33,954 nucleotides of DNA from the NCBI GenBank assembly GCA_913009265.1, contig CAJVYL010000006.1, positions 1-33,954 of the forward strand, written 5' to 3'. Positions 27,119-33,954 of the stretch are shown piece by piece. A program made the translations under genes and the position numbers. Origin of the DNA: an uncultured Methylococcales bacterium. GTDB taxonomy: Bacteria; Pseudomonadota; Gammaproteobacteria; Methylococcales; Methylomonadaceae. The first letter of the stretch is position 1. Each line of letters starts with the position of its first letter. The notes beneath the pieces are model-generated. The model had not been told where the DNA came from, searched no databases, and saw only the letters and a list, made by a program, of their open reading frames with translations.

Positions 27119-28291
27119 TTAACCCTCTTTACCATCCACTCTAACTGAACTTAAAATAGGTGTATAAATAAATACAAATAAGGAGAATGCTGCTAACCAG
27201 CAATAAGTAGATAGTGTTAAAAAGTTACCGTACCAATCAGGTAATAAAGCAGGCAATAACACTCTAAATAGAGCAGCTATGTTAATAAATACAAATGCTA
27301 AAGCTATTGTATTTGATGCTTTCATAGCGCGACCCGTATGTCCTAGCGATACACGCGCCATCATTCCCAATGTTAATACACCAATCCCACCCACTGTAAA
27401 TGCATGCGTGGCTACTGAGACAGGCATTATATTCATTGAGCCTAAAGCTACAAATGCTAAGCCAAGTATAATCCATGCATAGCCTAAATAAAGTACCCAC
27501 AATAAAGGCACATACAAAATTCTATGGTCATACCATCCCGAGACGCGGATAACATTAGCTATAATCGCTACGATAGCTGTTATAGTTAAGATTATGCCAG
27601 TAACATCAAAAATAAGTAATATAAAAACCAAGGCACTAGATAAAATAGCGGCTCCATCCAAAGCTGGGTTTCTAATGGCCATAACCCCTTTTATTCCTCT
27701 TTCTGTAAAAAAAGGAAATACACGCCCAGCAATAACTAAAATCATCATAATAATGATTGCTACCACTAAGTCTAAGCCTAAACCTGCAGAGTTTTCATAA
27801 ATACCTAAAATATCAGCATGAATACAGGCGTTTCCAAAAGCCATTAATAACAATAAGCCAACAAAAAAAAGATTTCTTAAATTACCTGACTTAATAATCG
27901 GCTGAGCAATAAAATAAGCTAAAGTAGGTAAAAATGAAAAATCTATTAAAGCAATTATGCCATCAGGGATTAACTCTGAATAAAAAGGAACAATTCGTCC
28001 ATATACCCATAACAAGCAAAGCCCAAATAATTTACGGCCTTGTAGGGTTTTAATACCCGTCCAGTTTTGAACTGCGGTAAGTAAAAAACCAGCAATTACA
28101 GCAACTGAATAGCCTAATAACATTTCATGTGCATGCCAATAAGTAGTGGGGTAATAGTTATCTGTAACTAATACCCCTTTATAAATTGACGACCACAAAG
28201 CAATTAAAATTAGAGCAAAGAGTCCTGCTAAGGCAAAAAAAGCTCTAAACCCTAAAGCGAAAAGCGGATATTCTAAAATCTGTTTATTCAT
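27119..28291 (-). CDS. nnrS: NnrS family heme-copper membrane protein
   Basis: Polytopic inner-membrane protein of 390 residues with about twelve hydrophobic segments. The N-terminal PLFALGFRAFF and the YWHAHEMLLGY motif are NnrS hallmarks; further histidines lie in the membrane (ATHAFTVGGIGVLTLGMMARVSLGHTGR). NnrS proteins bind heme and copper and protect cells from nitric oxide and related nitrosative stress, often under NO-responsive regulators. Its ATG overlaps the DUF455 stop by 4 nt (ATGA), so the two are made together. No NO-related regulator is seen nearby. Confidence 0.93.
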   Translation of the reverse strand: MNKQILEYPLFALGFRAFFALAGLFALILIALWSSIYKGVLVTDNYYPTTYWHAHEMLLGYSVAVIAGFLLTAVQNWTGIKTLQGRKLFGLCLLWVYGRIVPFYSELIPDGIIALIDFSFLPTLAYFIAQPIIKSGNLRNLFFVGLLLLMAFGNACIHADILGIYENSAGLGLDLVVAIIIMMILVIAGRVFPFFTERGIKGVMAIRNPALDGAAILSSALVFILLIFDVTGIILTITAIVAIIANVIRVSGWYDHRILYVPLLWVLYLGYAWIILGLAFVALGSMNIMPVSVATHAFTVGGIGVLTLGMMARVSLGHTGRAMKASNTIALAFVFINIAALFRVLLPALLPDWYGNFLTLSTYCWLAAFSLFVFIYTPILSSVRVDGKEG

Positions 28292-29085
28292 ATACTCTCT
28301 TCCAGCCAGTCTAATTCTGCATTTGAGAAACCTGCAATTATACGCAATTCTCTGTTAAAAGGTCCTTTTGGTTTTCCTACATAAAATTTTTTGATCAATT
28401 CTATGTATTTTTCTTCTTGGTTTAAGCCTCTTTGCTCACAAATAGCTTTAAACCAATATGAACCAATTTTTACATGTCCAATTTCATCTTGCAGAATCCG
28501 ACTTAATAAATCGACACTTTTATCATCACCTTGTACCTTAAATTTATCAATCATTTGAGGGGTTATATCCAGCCCTCTAGCTTCCATACACCGTGGAACT
28601 ATAGCGAGTCTATCAAGTACATCATTCTGTGTTTCTTCGGCATGATCCCATAAACCTCTGTGAGCAGGTAATTCACCATAATCAGCTCCCATATCCAATA
28701 AATGCTTTCTAATTAGTGTAAAGTGCTGAGCTTCTTCATCAGCCACTTGTAACCAATCTTGATAAAATTTTGGAGGTAGTCCTCTAAATCGATATAAAAT
28801 ATCCCACGCTAAATAAATAGCTACAAATTCGATATGAGCTAAAGCATGAAAAAAAGCGATCTTTCCAGCAGGGGAATTAACCTTTCGTTTTGGCATATCC
28901 CTAGGCGATAATAACTGAGGATTATCAGGAAATTTAGTAAGGCTTATTGATTGTATTGGTTCTATTGAATCAAATGATAATAGACCACTTTCAGTTAATT
29001 TTTTTGCTTTGTGAGTGTTTTTAATCTTTTGTTCAAATTCAGCGTGATGCAAACAAAACTCAGCTATTGTAAAAATATTTTCCAC
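28288..29085 (-). CDS. DUF455 ferritin-like family protein
   Basis: A protein of 265 residues from the chosen start. The DUF455 pattern is clear: LSPRDMPKRKVNSPAGK, AHIEFVAIYLAWD, ADEEAQHFTLIR, PRCMEARGLD and LQDEIGHVKIG. The Glu and Glu-x-x-His residues of these helices are those expected to bind a metal pair in a ferritin-like fold; the reaction is unknown. The frame opens with TTG at 29112, but that overlaps the divergent VanZ start. The GTG at 29085 gives the N-terminus VENIFTIAEFCL, which lines up with the usual family start, so I prefer it. Coupled to nnrS by a 4-nt overlap. Confidence 0.85.
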   Translation of the reverse strand: MENIFTIAEFCLHHAEFEQKIKNTHKAKKLTESGLLSFDSIEPIQSISLTKFPDNPQLLSPRDMPKRKVNSPAGKIAFFHALAHIEFVAIYLAWDILYRFRGLPPKFYQDWLQVADEEAQHFTLIRKHLLDMGADYGELPAHRGLWDHAEETQNDVLDRLAIVPRCMEARGLDITPQMIDKFKVQGDDKSVDLLSRILQDEIGHVKIGSYWFKAICEQRGLNQEEKYIELIKKFYVGKPKGPFNRELRIIAGFSNAELDWLEESI

Positions 29086-29099
29086 TTTAAAAAAGAATA

Positions 29100-29477
29100 A
29101 TGCTAAAAACAATCAATGTAACCTTTTTAACAACATATTGCAGTTTAATATTTTGGCTTTCTTCAAAATCAGTACTTCCGACACCTATGCTATTTACTCA
29201 TCAAGATAAACTTCATCATCTTGGGGCTTATTTTATTATGGGAGTTTTGGCTTGGCGATTTTTTAATGATTACTTGCAAAAACCTTGGCTAGTTTTCATG
29301 CTAAGCCTATGCTTTTGTAGTTTATACGGAATTTCTGATGAACTTCATCAGTCTTATGTGCCTAATCGAGAAGCAGATATTCTAGATTGGATAGCTGATA
29401 CTTTGGGGGCGTTAATAGCATTAATAACAATACATTTAACAAAAGAGAAATTTAAATTTGAAAGACAAGCCAGCTAA
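29100..29477 (+). CDS. VanZ-like membrane protein
   Basis: A 125-residue protein with four hydrophobic segments. It shows the VanZ-family pattern: DKLHHLGAYFIMGVLAWRF, then GISDELHQSYVPNREADILDWIADTLGALI, with conserved His, Glu, Asp and Arg. VanZ homologues are widespread and mostly of unknown function; one confers teicoplanin resistance in enterococci, and that cannot be carried over to this Gram-negative protein. Its ATG lies 15 nt from the chosen DUF455 start on the other strand, so promoters must overlap coding sequence. Convergent with rpoS. Confidence 0.88.
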   Translation: MLKTINVTFLTTYCSLIFWLSSKSVLPTPMLFTHQDKLHHLGAYFIMGVLAWRFFNDYLQKPWLVFMLSLCFCSLYGISDELHQSYVPNREADILDWIADTLGALIALITIHLTKEKFKFERQAS

Positions 29478-29493
29478 ATAGCTGGCTATTGTC
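29464..29493. terminator. Hairpin between convergent VanZ and rpoS genes
   Basis: AGCCAGCT (29468-29475) and AGCTGGCT (29480-29487) are perfect arms around AAAT; a flanking GACA / TGTC pair (29464-29467 and 29490-29493) extends the stem. The VanZ stop codon is inside the hairpin. A strong stem in a 38-nt convergent gap suggests a terminator used from both sides, although no long T tract follows. Confidence 0.6.
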
Positions 29494-29515
29494 TAACAGG
29501 AACTAATTAGAATGC

Positions 29516-30493
29516 TTATTGAAAAATAGCTTCAAATGAATAACCACCCATTTCTAAAATTTCTTTCAATCTTTTAAGGGCATCCATTTGTATTTGTCTA
29601 ACGCGCTCTCTAGTTACACCTAATTCTTGAGCAACCTGTTCTAATGTAGAGTTTTCATGCCCACATAGACCGTAACGTCTACAGATAACTTCACGTTGCT
29701 TATCTGATAATTGATACACCCAACCTGTAATATTATCTTTGATATTATCTTTTTGTAACAAATCAGTAGGAGACTGATCTGCTTCGTCAGAAATAGAATC
29801 TAATAAAGGTTTATCATAATCTTTACCAACAGGAACATCGACAGATGTAACACGTTCATTAAGCTTTAGCATCTTAATAACGGTTTTAACTGGCTTATCC
29901 ATATACTCAGCAATATCTTCTGCACGAGGATCATGATCAAGTTTTTGTGCTAAAAAACGTTGAGCTTTGATATAACCATTCATTTCTTTAATAATATGAA
30001 TCGGCAAACGTATCGTTCTAGTTTGATTCATAATTGCACGCTCAATAGTTTGTCTTATCCACCATGTTGCGTAAGTTGAAAAACGGAAGCCTCTATCTGG
30101 ATCAAATTTTTCTACCGCTCTAATCAGACCTAAATTCCCTTCTTCAATTAAATCTAATAAAGGTAACCCTCTATTTAAATAACGACGAGAAATTTTAACG
30201 ACTAAACGTAAATTACTCTCTATCATTATTTTACGTGCTTCTTGATCGCCTCTTAAAACACGTTTACCATAAATTTTTTCTTCATCTGCTGTAAGTAACT
30301 TTGACTTACCTAACTCATTAAGATAAACCCTAGTTGCGTCAGCGGTAGAAGTATTCTTTGCATCTTCTACAGTAACATTTTCTATCTTAGGTTCTTCATT
30401 AAGAGTTTTAGCAGCAAATTCAAAATTCAGCATTTGAGATGCGCCATTAGTAGTATCATCAGCTGATACCAATTCAACAATTTCTTCTGTCAT
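29516..30493 (-). CDS. rpoS: RNA polymerase sigma factor RpoS
   Basis: Stationary-phase and general-stress sigma-70 family factor. All core regions are visible: region 1.2 ([21 protein letters not shown]), 2 ([38 protein letters not shown] and [16 protein letters not shown]), 3 ([14 protein letters not shown]) and 4 ([32 protein letters not shown]), with helix-turn-helix near the end. The ATG at 30493 has a strong GGAGG 7 nt upstream; a TTG two codons earlier is not needed. Length 325. It follows nlpD as in most gammaproteobacteria, where the main rpoS promoter is within nlpD. Confidence 0.95.
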   Translation of the reverse strand: MTEEIVELVSADDTTNGASQMLNFEFAAKTLNEEPKIENVTVEDAKNTSTADATRVYLNELGKSKLLTADEEKIYGKRVLRGDQEARKIMIESNLRLVVKISRRYLNRGLPLLDLIEEGNLGLIRAVEKFDPDRGFRFSTYATWWIRQTIERAIMNQTRTIRLPIHIIKEMNGYIKAQRFLAQKLDHDPRAEDIAEYMDKPVKTVIKMLKLNERVTSVDVPVGKDYDKPLLDSISDEADQSPTDLLQKDNIKDNITGWVYQLSDKQREVICRRYGLCGHENSTLEQVAQELGVTRERVRQIQMDALKRLKEILEMGGYSFEAIFQ

Positions 30494-30523
30494 TTTCAAC
30501 CCTCCGGGTAACTTGGCAATATA

Positions 30524-31297
30524 TCATTTCGGTAAATAATTAAGAGGATTTACCGGTTTTCCATTCTTTCTAATTTCAAAATGTAATGAAGCTTTTTTGC
30601 CTCCAATGAGACCAACTTCTGCAATAACCTGACCTTTTTTAACCCACTGCCCTTCTTTAACAAGTAATCGTCTATTATTTGCATAAGCACTTAAATATAA
30701 ATAGTTATGTTTAATAATTAGTAAATTTCCATACCCTTTAAGAGCTGAGCCACTGTATACAACTTTTCCAGATGAGGCTGATTTAACTTTCTGCCCAACT
30801 TTTCCAGAAATATCAATCCCTTTGTAACCAGTTTGTGTAAAAGTCTTTAAAATCCTTTTTTGTATCGGCCACTGCCAAAACAACTTTAACACCTTTTTCT
30901 TATCTATTGAATTTGTAGAAGTTTTTTGTGACGTATATCTCTTTTTTTTGCTTTGATTCTGTTTTTTTTGTGACGAATTTCTCTTTTTATAAAAAGTTTT
31001 CTGGGTGCTCTTGACCTGTTTTTTAGCCTTGGAACTGAGCCTTGGTTTAAAAAGCTTTATTTTTTGACCAATATGTAAAACATAAGGAGCTGAAATCTTA
31101 TTCCACTTTGATAATTTCTGATACCCAAAGTTAGAACGAAAACCAATAGAATATAAAGTATCACCTTTTACAACAGTATAATACTTAGCCCCTGGAACTA
31201 AATCACGCTGATATGACTTAACTGGCGCATAGTTCCGTGTAGAACTACAAGCACCTAAAAAAACAATTATAAATACAAAAATAATGTGTTTATTCAT
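30524..31297 (-). CDS. nlpD: NlpD-like murein hydrolase activator lipoprotein
   Basis: A 257-residue outer-membrane lipoprotein. The lipobox FLGAC puts the lipidated cysteine at residue 17. A LysM domain (about 39-85, YYTVVKGDTLYSIG) binds peptidoglycan; a very Lys/Gln/Ser-rich linker (about 88-135) follows, then a C-terminal LytM/M23 domain (about 150-255). The first metal His position is Lys (YKGIDI for HxxxD) and a later one is Asn (SAYANN), while HFEIR remains, so the domain is probably catalytically dead, as in NlpD proteins that activate amidases such as AmiC at the septum. It lies 30 nt upstream of rpoS on the same strand. Confidence 0.92.
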   Translation of the reverse strand: MNKHIIFVFIIVFLGACSSTRNYAPVKSYQRDLVPGAKYYTVVKGDTLYSIGFRSNFGYQKLSKWNKISAPYVLHIGQKIKLFKPRLSSKAKKQVKSTQKTFYKKRNSSQKKQNQSKKKRYTSQKTSTNSIDKKKVLKLFWQWPIQKRILKTFTQTGYKGIDISGKVGQKVKSASSGKVVYSGSALKGYGNLLIIKHNYLYLSAYANNRRLLVKEGQWVKKGQVIAEVGLIGGKKASLHFEIRKNGKPVNPLNYLPK

Positions 31298-31783
31298 TTA
31301 TTTCTGTAACAACACCTTTTTGGCTTGATTAATCTTCGCAGCCAGAAAATCTGACCCACCCTTATCAGGATGCATTTTTAGCATAAGTTTTTTATGTGCC
31401 AAAATAATTTCTTTTTCTGATGCCAAGGGCGACAGCCCTAAAACATCAAAGGCTTCTTGTCTGGACATTTGTCCTTTATGGTTTGAAGGCGGGGTATTAG
31501 AAGTTTTATTTTGATTAAAAGTCTGCCATAAACCATGTAACTGAGGAAAATAACGTACGATAGTAGGTAACATTCTACTGATGAATGCAATCAAAACGCC
31601 AACTAAAGCAAATAACCAATTTAATCTTCCCGTTGCAGCAAGAAGAATGATAACAAGCAGAAATAGCCCTATAGCCGCTTTCTTAATTATTTTAGTTAAT
31701 ATTTCTGGGGGTGTTTTTAAAAACTTATTTAAAGCCCAAAAAGCTAAAACAATTAATGCTAAAACTAAATAAATCCTAATCAA
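31298..31783 (-). CDS. Membrane-anchored J-domain protein
   Basis: A 161-residue protein with N-terminal hydrophobic spans (about 3-19, 36-51 and 56-72) and a C-terminal J domain (about 108-161). The HPD motif that stimulates DnaK is at 138-140 in MHPDKGG. This Tim14/Pam18-like layout recruits Hsp70 to the membrane; clients are unknown. The frame opens with TTG at 31783, preceded by GGGAAAG; no ATG is near the start of the first span. Its stop is next to the nlpD start, so J protein, nlpD and rpoS may form one operon. Confidence 0.82.
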   Translation of the reverse strand: MIRIYLVLALIVLAFWALNKFLKTPPEILTKIIKKAAIGLFLLVIILLAATGRLNWLFALVGVLIAFISRMLPTIVRYFPQLHGLWQTFNQNKTSNTPPSNHKGQMSRQEAFDVLGLSPLASEKEIILAHKKLMLKMHPDKGGSDFLAAKINQAKKVLLQK

Positions 31784-31944
31784 TGTACTTTCCCAATTAA
31801 TTTTTGTTTATCATAAAAATATAGGCTTACAGTAAATGTGATGTAGATATAGTTAGTTTAGTTTCATTTATCGGCATATATAATAGTGTGAAGTATAATA
31901 CATCAGAAATAAACCTATCATAATTTTAGTAGATAAACATCCCA

Positions 31945-32472
31945 ATGAAAAATGCCCACGTTCCTATCCTAGGATTTGCAGCCTATAGTGGTACAGGCAA
32001 GACAACCTTACTCACTAAATTAATCCCGTTATTAAAAGAACATGGCTTACGAGTGGCCTTAATAAAACACAGCCATCATAACTTTGAAATAGATAAGCCA
32101 GGGAAGGATAGTTACCGACTAAGAGAAGCTGGAGCAACACCCGTGATGTTAGTATCCAGTCATAGGCGTGCAATTATTACCGAATTTGACTCAATTATTG
32201 AACCAAAGCTTGATGACCAACTAAAAGCCTTGGATCAATCAGACCTAGATTTAATCTTAGTTGAGGGTTTTAAAGCAGAAAACTTTCCTAAAATTGAGTT
32301 ACACAGACCCAGCTTAGAGAAACCACTAATTTTTCCTAAAGACCCTAGCATAATTGCAATTGCAACAGATAGTAAGGCCTTAGAACTGAATTCTCCTACT
32401 CATTTAGATATAAATAATCCTCTACTTATTACTGATTTTATTATTAATACCTTTTTAGAAAAGACTGTTTGA
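31945..32472 (+). CDS. mobB: Molybdopterin-guanine dinucleotide biosynthesis adapter MobB
   Basis: A 175-residue P-loop GTPase. Walker A lies in AAYSGTGKTTL (about 12-22), followed by VALIKHSHHNFEIDKPGKDSYRLREAGA and LDLILVEGFKAENFPKIELHR, all typical of MobB. It binds GTP and helps MobA attach GMP to the molybdenum cofactor, as used by formate dehydrogenases and nitrate reductases. mobA, moeA and any molybdoenzyme are not in the window. ATG at 31945; divergent from the J-domain gene across 161 nt. Confidence 0.93.
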   Translation: MKNAHVPILGFAAYSGTGKTTLLTKLIPLLKEHGLRVALIKHSHHNFEIDKPGKDSYRLREAGATPVMLVSSHRRAIITEFDSIIEPKLDDQLKALDQSDLDLILVEGFKAENFPKIELHRPSLEKPLIFPKDPSIIAIATDSKALELNSPTHLDINNPLLITDFIINTFLEKTV

Positions 32473-32620
32473 TATTTGGGGGATGGAATCTTCCGATAAA
32501 ATCCCATGGATTGCCAAAGTTTCGATAACTGAAAACAATTTTTCAGTATTTTGCCTTGGATTCTTTGGTAGTGGGTCAAACCTGTTGTTAAAGCTGCTTC
32601 AATAAAAAAATAGCATTATT

Positions 32621-32678
32621 GGGGCGCAGGCTTTAGCCTGCTCTTACACTCAAGAATGCAGGTTAAAACCTGCGCCCC
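32621..32678. repeat. REP/BIME-like palindromic doublet
   Basis: Arm 1 (32621-32641) and arm 2 (32658-32678) are inverted copies matching at 19 of 21 positions, 16 nt apart. Each arm is itself a palindrome (GCAGGC-TTTA-GCCTGC and GCAGGTT-AA-AACCTGC) with a GGGGC tail. The GC-rich element stands out in AT-rich surroundings. Elements of the type GGGGCGCAGGCTTTAGCCTG are seen repeatedly in bacterial genomes. The 32473-32874 gap (402 nt) holds this repeat and no gene that I can recognise. Confidence 0.85.
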
Positions 32679-32874
32679 AAAAGGAAGTTACTAATGACAC
32701 TATATTTGTTAAAATTACACATTTAACCCAGCACCGATTCTTTTTTCTTTAAAGTATTTTATAGGCCAGACAAGTGATAGCATCATCCACACAAATTGTA
32801 TTGAGTTTTATGAATAATGGTTCATGACGCTATCGTTTATACACCCTACCGTCCCAAATAGACTCCATCGGATA

Positions 32875-33834
32875 TCAATCATATACTTTCTCTAATGTAT
32901 TAATACTCACATGCGGCCATTGGGCAAGACCTGGTAACTGATCAAGACGACCGAAAAATTCCAGTATAACCACTTGTGCATATTGCAAGCGCAACTTCGG
33001 GTAGCCATGTTTATCTTTCTCGCAAAGTTCTTCAATCCAGAAAGTTGATTTCATTGCACTTGCATTAGCTTGCTTGGTAACAAATGGAATGTTTTTAATT
33101 CCACCTGTTTCAATCTCAGTATCAACAGAAAGAGTTGTTGTCCTCTTAATATCAACCCCATCATTGGATTCAACTAGTAATTTTGTTGGGTTGACAGGGT
33201 CATATACTCCCTTAAACGGATTATCATGAAAGTGCTTGTAAGGCGCTAGATAAGGATTAGTATCAATATCAACGGGCACAGTACCAATGGGCAACCCTCT
33301 TATCATTGGAATATCAGGTGCACCATCCTTTCTACTGCTTGATCCTAAAGCCAATAGAGAATCCCCATGTGGAATGGTTGCCAAACGAGCAAGGTCTATA
33401 TCATTTGTCGTTTCATTAATCATATGCAACCAAAGGCCAGGTTCATGATGAATAGCAAGACCAGGAGGTCCTGCCAAACCACTAACAGGGAAATCAGCAC
33501 TATCAGTTTGGGTAATCATTTGTTCATAATCAAGGGTAACAACCAATTGATCAGTATTAAACCTTACGTCTCCAGTTTTATTATGTCCGAGACCACGATT
33601 AGGAACGGCTTTATCCACCACCGAAAATTTCAGCTCTTCTTCAAATGAATTTACAAGAACACGATAGTTAAATCGATCCTTGGGAGCGGAGTCCTTATCA
33701 AAAAAAGGAAGCGCAATCATATTCCAACCTTGCTCGGGTACACTTTTCCATTTTCCCGGAAGCAATTTTAATGGCCCCAAGTCATCATCACCTGTTCTGG
33801 CCGTGCAAATACAACGTTCTTTAGACTTTTTCAT
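32875..33834 (-). CDS. Heme-binding-like beta-barrel family protein
   Basis: A 319-residue protein of a family commonly named heme-binding protein and distantly like lipocalin or FABP/nitrobindin barrels. Conserved-looking parts are LGPLKLLPGKWKS with QGWNMIALP, VPNRG, HHEPGLWLHM, ATIPHGDSLLALG, IPFVTKQANASAMKSTFWIEE and WPHVSINTLEKV at the end. No signal peptide is seen; the N-terminus is basic with a Cys-Ile-Cys. Ligand and role are unknown, and the heme name comes from the family only. The frame opens with GTG at 33843, but the ATG at 33834 has AAGGTG about 7 nt before it. Upstream is the window edge, so partners are not visible. Confidence 0.7.
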   Translation of the reverse strand: MKKSKERCICTARTGDDDLGPLKLLPGKWKSVPEQGWNMIALPFFDKDSAPKDRFNYRVLVNSFEEELKFSVVDKAVPNRGLGHNKTGDVRFNTDQLVVTLDYEQMITQTDSADFPVSGLAGPPGLAIHHEPGLWLHMINETTNDIDLARLATIPHGDSLLALGSSSRKDGAPDIPMIRGLPIGTVPVDIDTNPYLAPYKHFHDNPFKGVYDPVNPTKLLVESNDGVDIKRTTTLSVDTEIETGGIKNIPFVTKQANASAMKSTFWIEELCEKDKHGYPKLRLQYAQVVILEFFGRLDQLPGLAQWPHVSINTLEKVYD

Positions 33835-33954
33835 AAAACACACCTTTTATGTGTCCTATTGATTGAATTACATTAGGGCTCACCACAGGACAAAAACAAA
33901 CCCTAACCATTAAATAACTTGCTGTTTGTAGCGTCAGAACTAGGCCGGATGCTG

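Noticed and set aside
31860-31944. mobB promoter around TATAAT near 31893
   Set aside because: A -10-like hexamer is present but several AT-rich alternatives exist and no convincing -35 is found.

Overview
The window is an ordinary chromosomal core region of a low-GC gammaproteobacterium. The strongest clue to lifestyle is a four-gene operon at 14.7-17.9 kb for tetrahydromethanopterin (H4MPT) and methylofuran cofactor synthesis (DmrB/AfpA-like flavoprotein, dihydropteroate synthase-like protein, DUF447 protein, MfnB). Outside archaea these genes are mainly found in methylotrophs. Together with the nlpD-rpoS pair and the rpsB-tsf-pyrH-frr-uppS-cdsA-dxr-rseP block, this points to a methanotroph or methylotroph, probably of the order Methylococcales. 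Genus cannot be decided from the sequence. I see no prophage, transposase, CRISPR array, integron or defence island.

Layout. 0-3.3 kb, minus strand: serS, a small Sel1-repeat protein, gltX and a tRNA-Ala(GGC) cut by the window edge. 3.3-12.1 kb, minus strand: rpsB, tsf, pyrH, frr, uppS, cdsA, dxr and rseP (translation, UMP kinase, ribosome recycling, undecaprenyl and phospholipid precursors, MEP isoprenoids, sigma-E protease), followed by a dsbC-like disulfide isomerase in place of the usual bamA. rpsB has a good extended -10 promoter, a structured leader and an attenuator-like terminator before tsf. A terminator follows tsf, and then an exact-period 49-bp tandem repeat array fills the pyrH upstream region. 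12.4-14.6 kb, minus strand: folP, a PLP-dependent ACC deaminase/D-cysteine desulfhydrase family enzyme and a stand-alone cyclic-nucleotide-binding domain protein. 14.7-19.2 kb, plus strand: the H4MPT/methylofuran quartet, with every junction overlapping, then a GltP-type dicarboxylate/acidic amino acid symporter.

19.3-24.1 kb: a BolA/IbaG protein, a DUF1090 periplasmic protein, a large AsmA-like DUF748 envelope protein, and on the minus strand YaiI and YbaN family proteins. 24.4-27.0 kb: an 875-residue hemerythrin-PAS-GGDEF-EAL-CZB cyclic-di-GMP enzyme. 27.1-29.5 kb: an nnrS and DUF455 ferritin-like gene pair with overlapping ends, and a divergent VanZ-like protein. 29.5-31.8 kb, minus strand: a membrane J-domain protein, nlpD and rpoS. 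31.9-33.8 kb: mobB, a 402-nt gap holding a REP/BIME-like palindromic doublet, and a heme-binding-like protein.

The best leads are non-coding: the 49-bp array before pyrH, two different REP-like doublets, and a perfect 11-bp inverted repeat that resembles loxP half-sites upstream of the DUF748 gene. The best protein-level leads are the multi-sensor c-di-GMP protein, whose CZB domain seems to lack one zinc ligand, and the back-to-back placement of folate and methanopterin pterin-synthesis genes. No clearly new multi-gene system was found.
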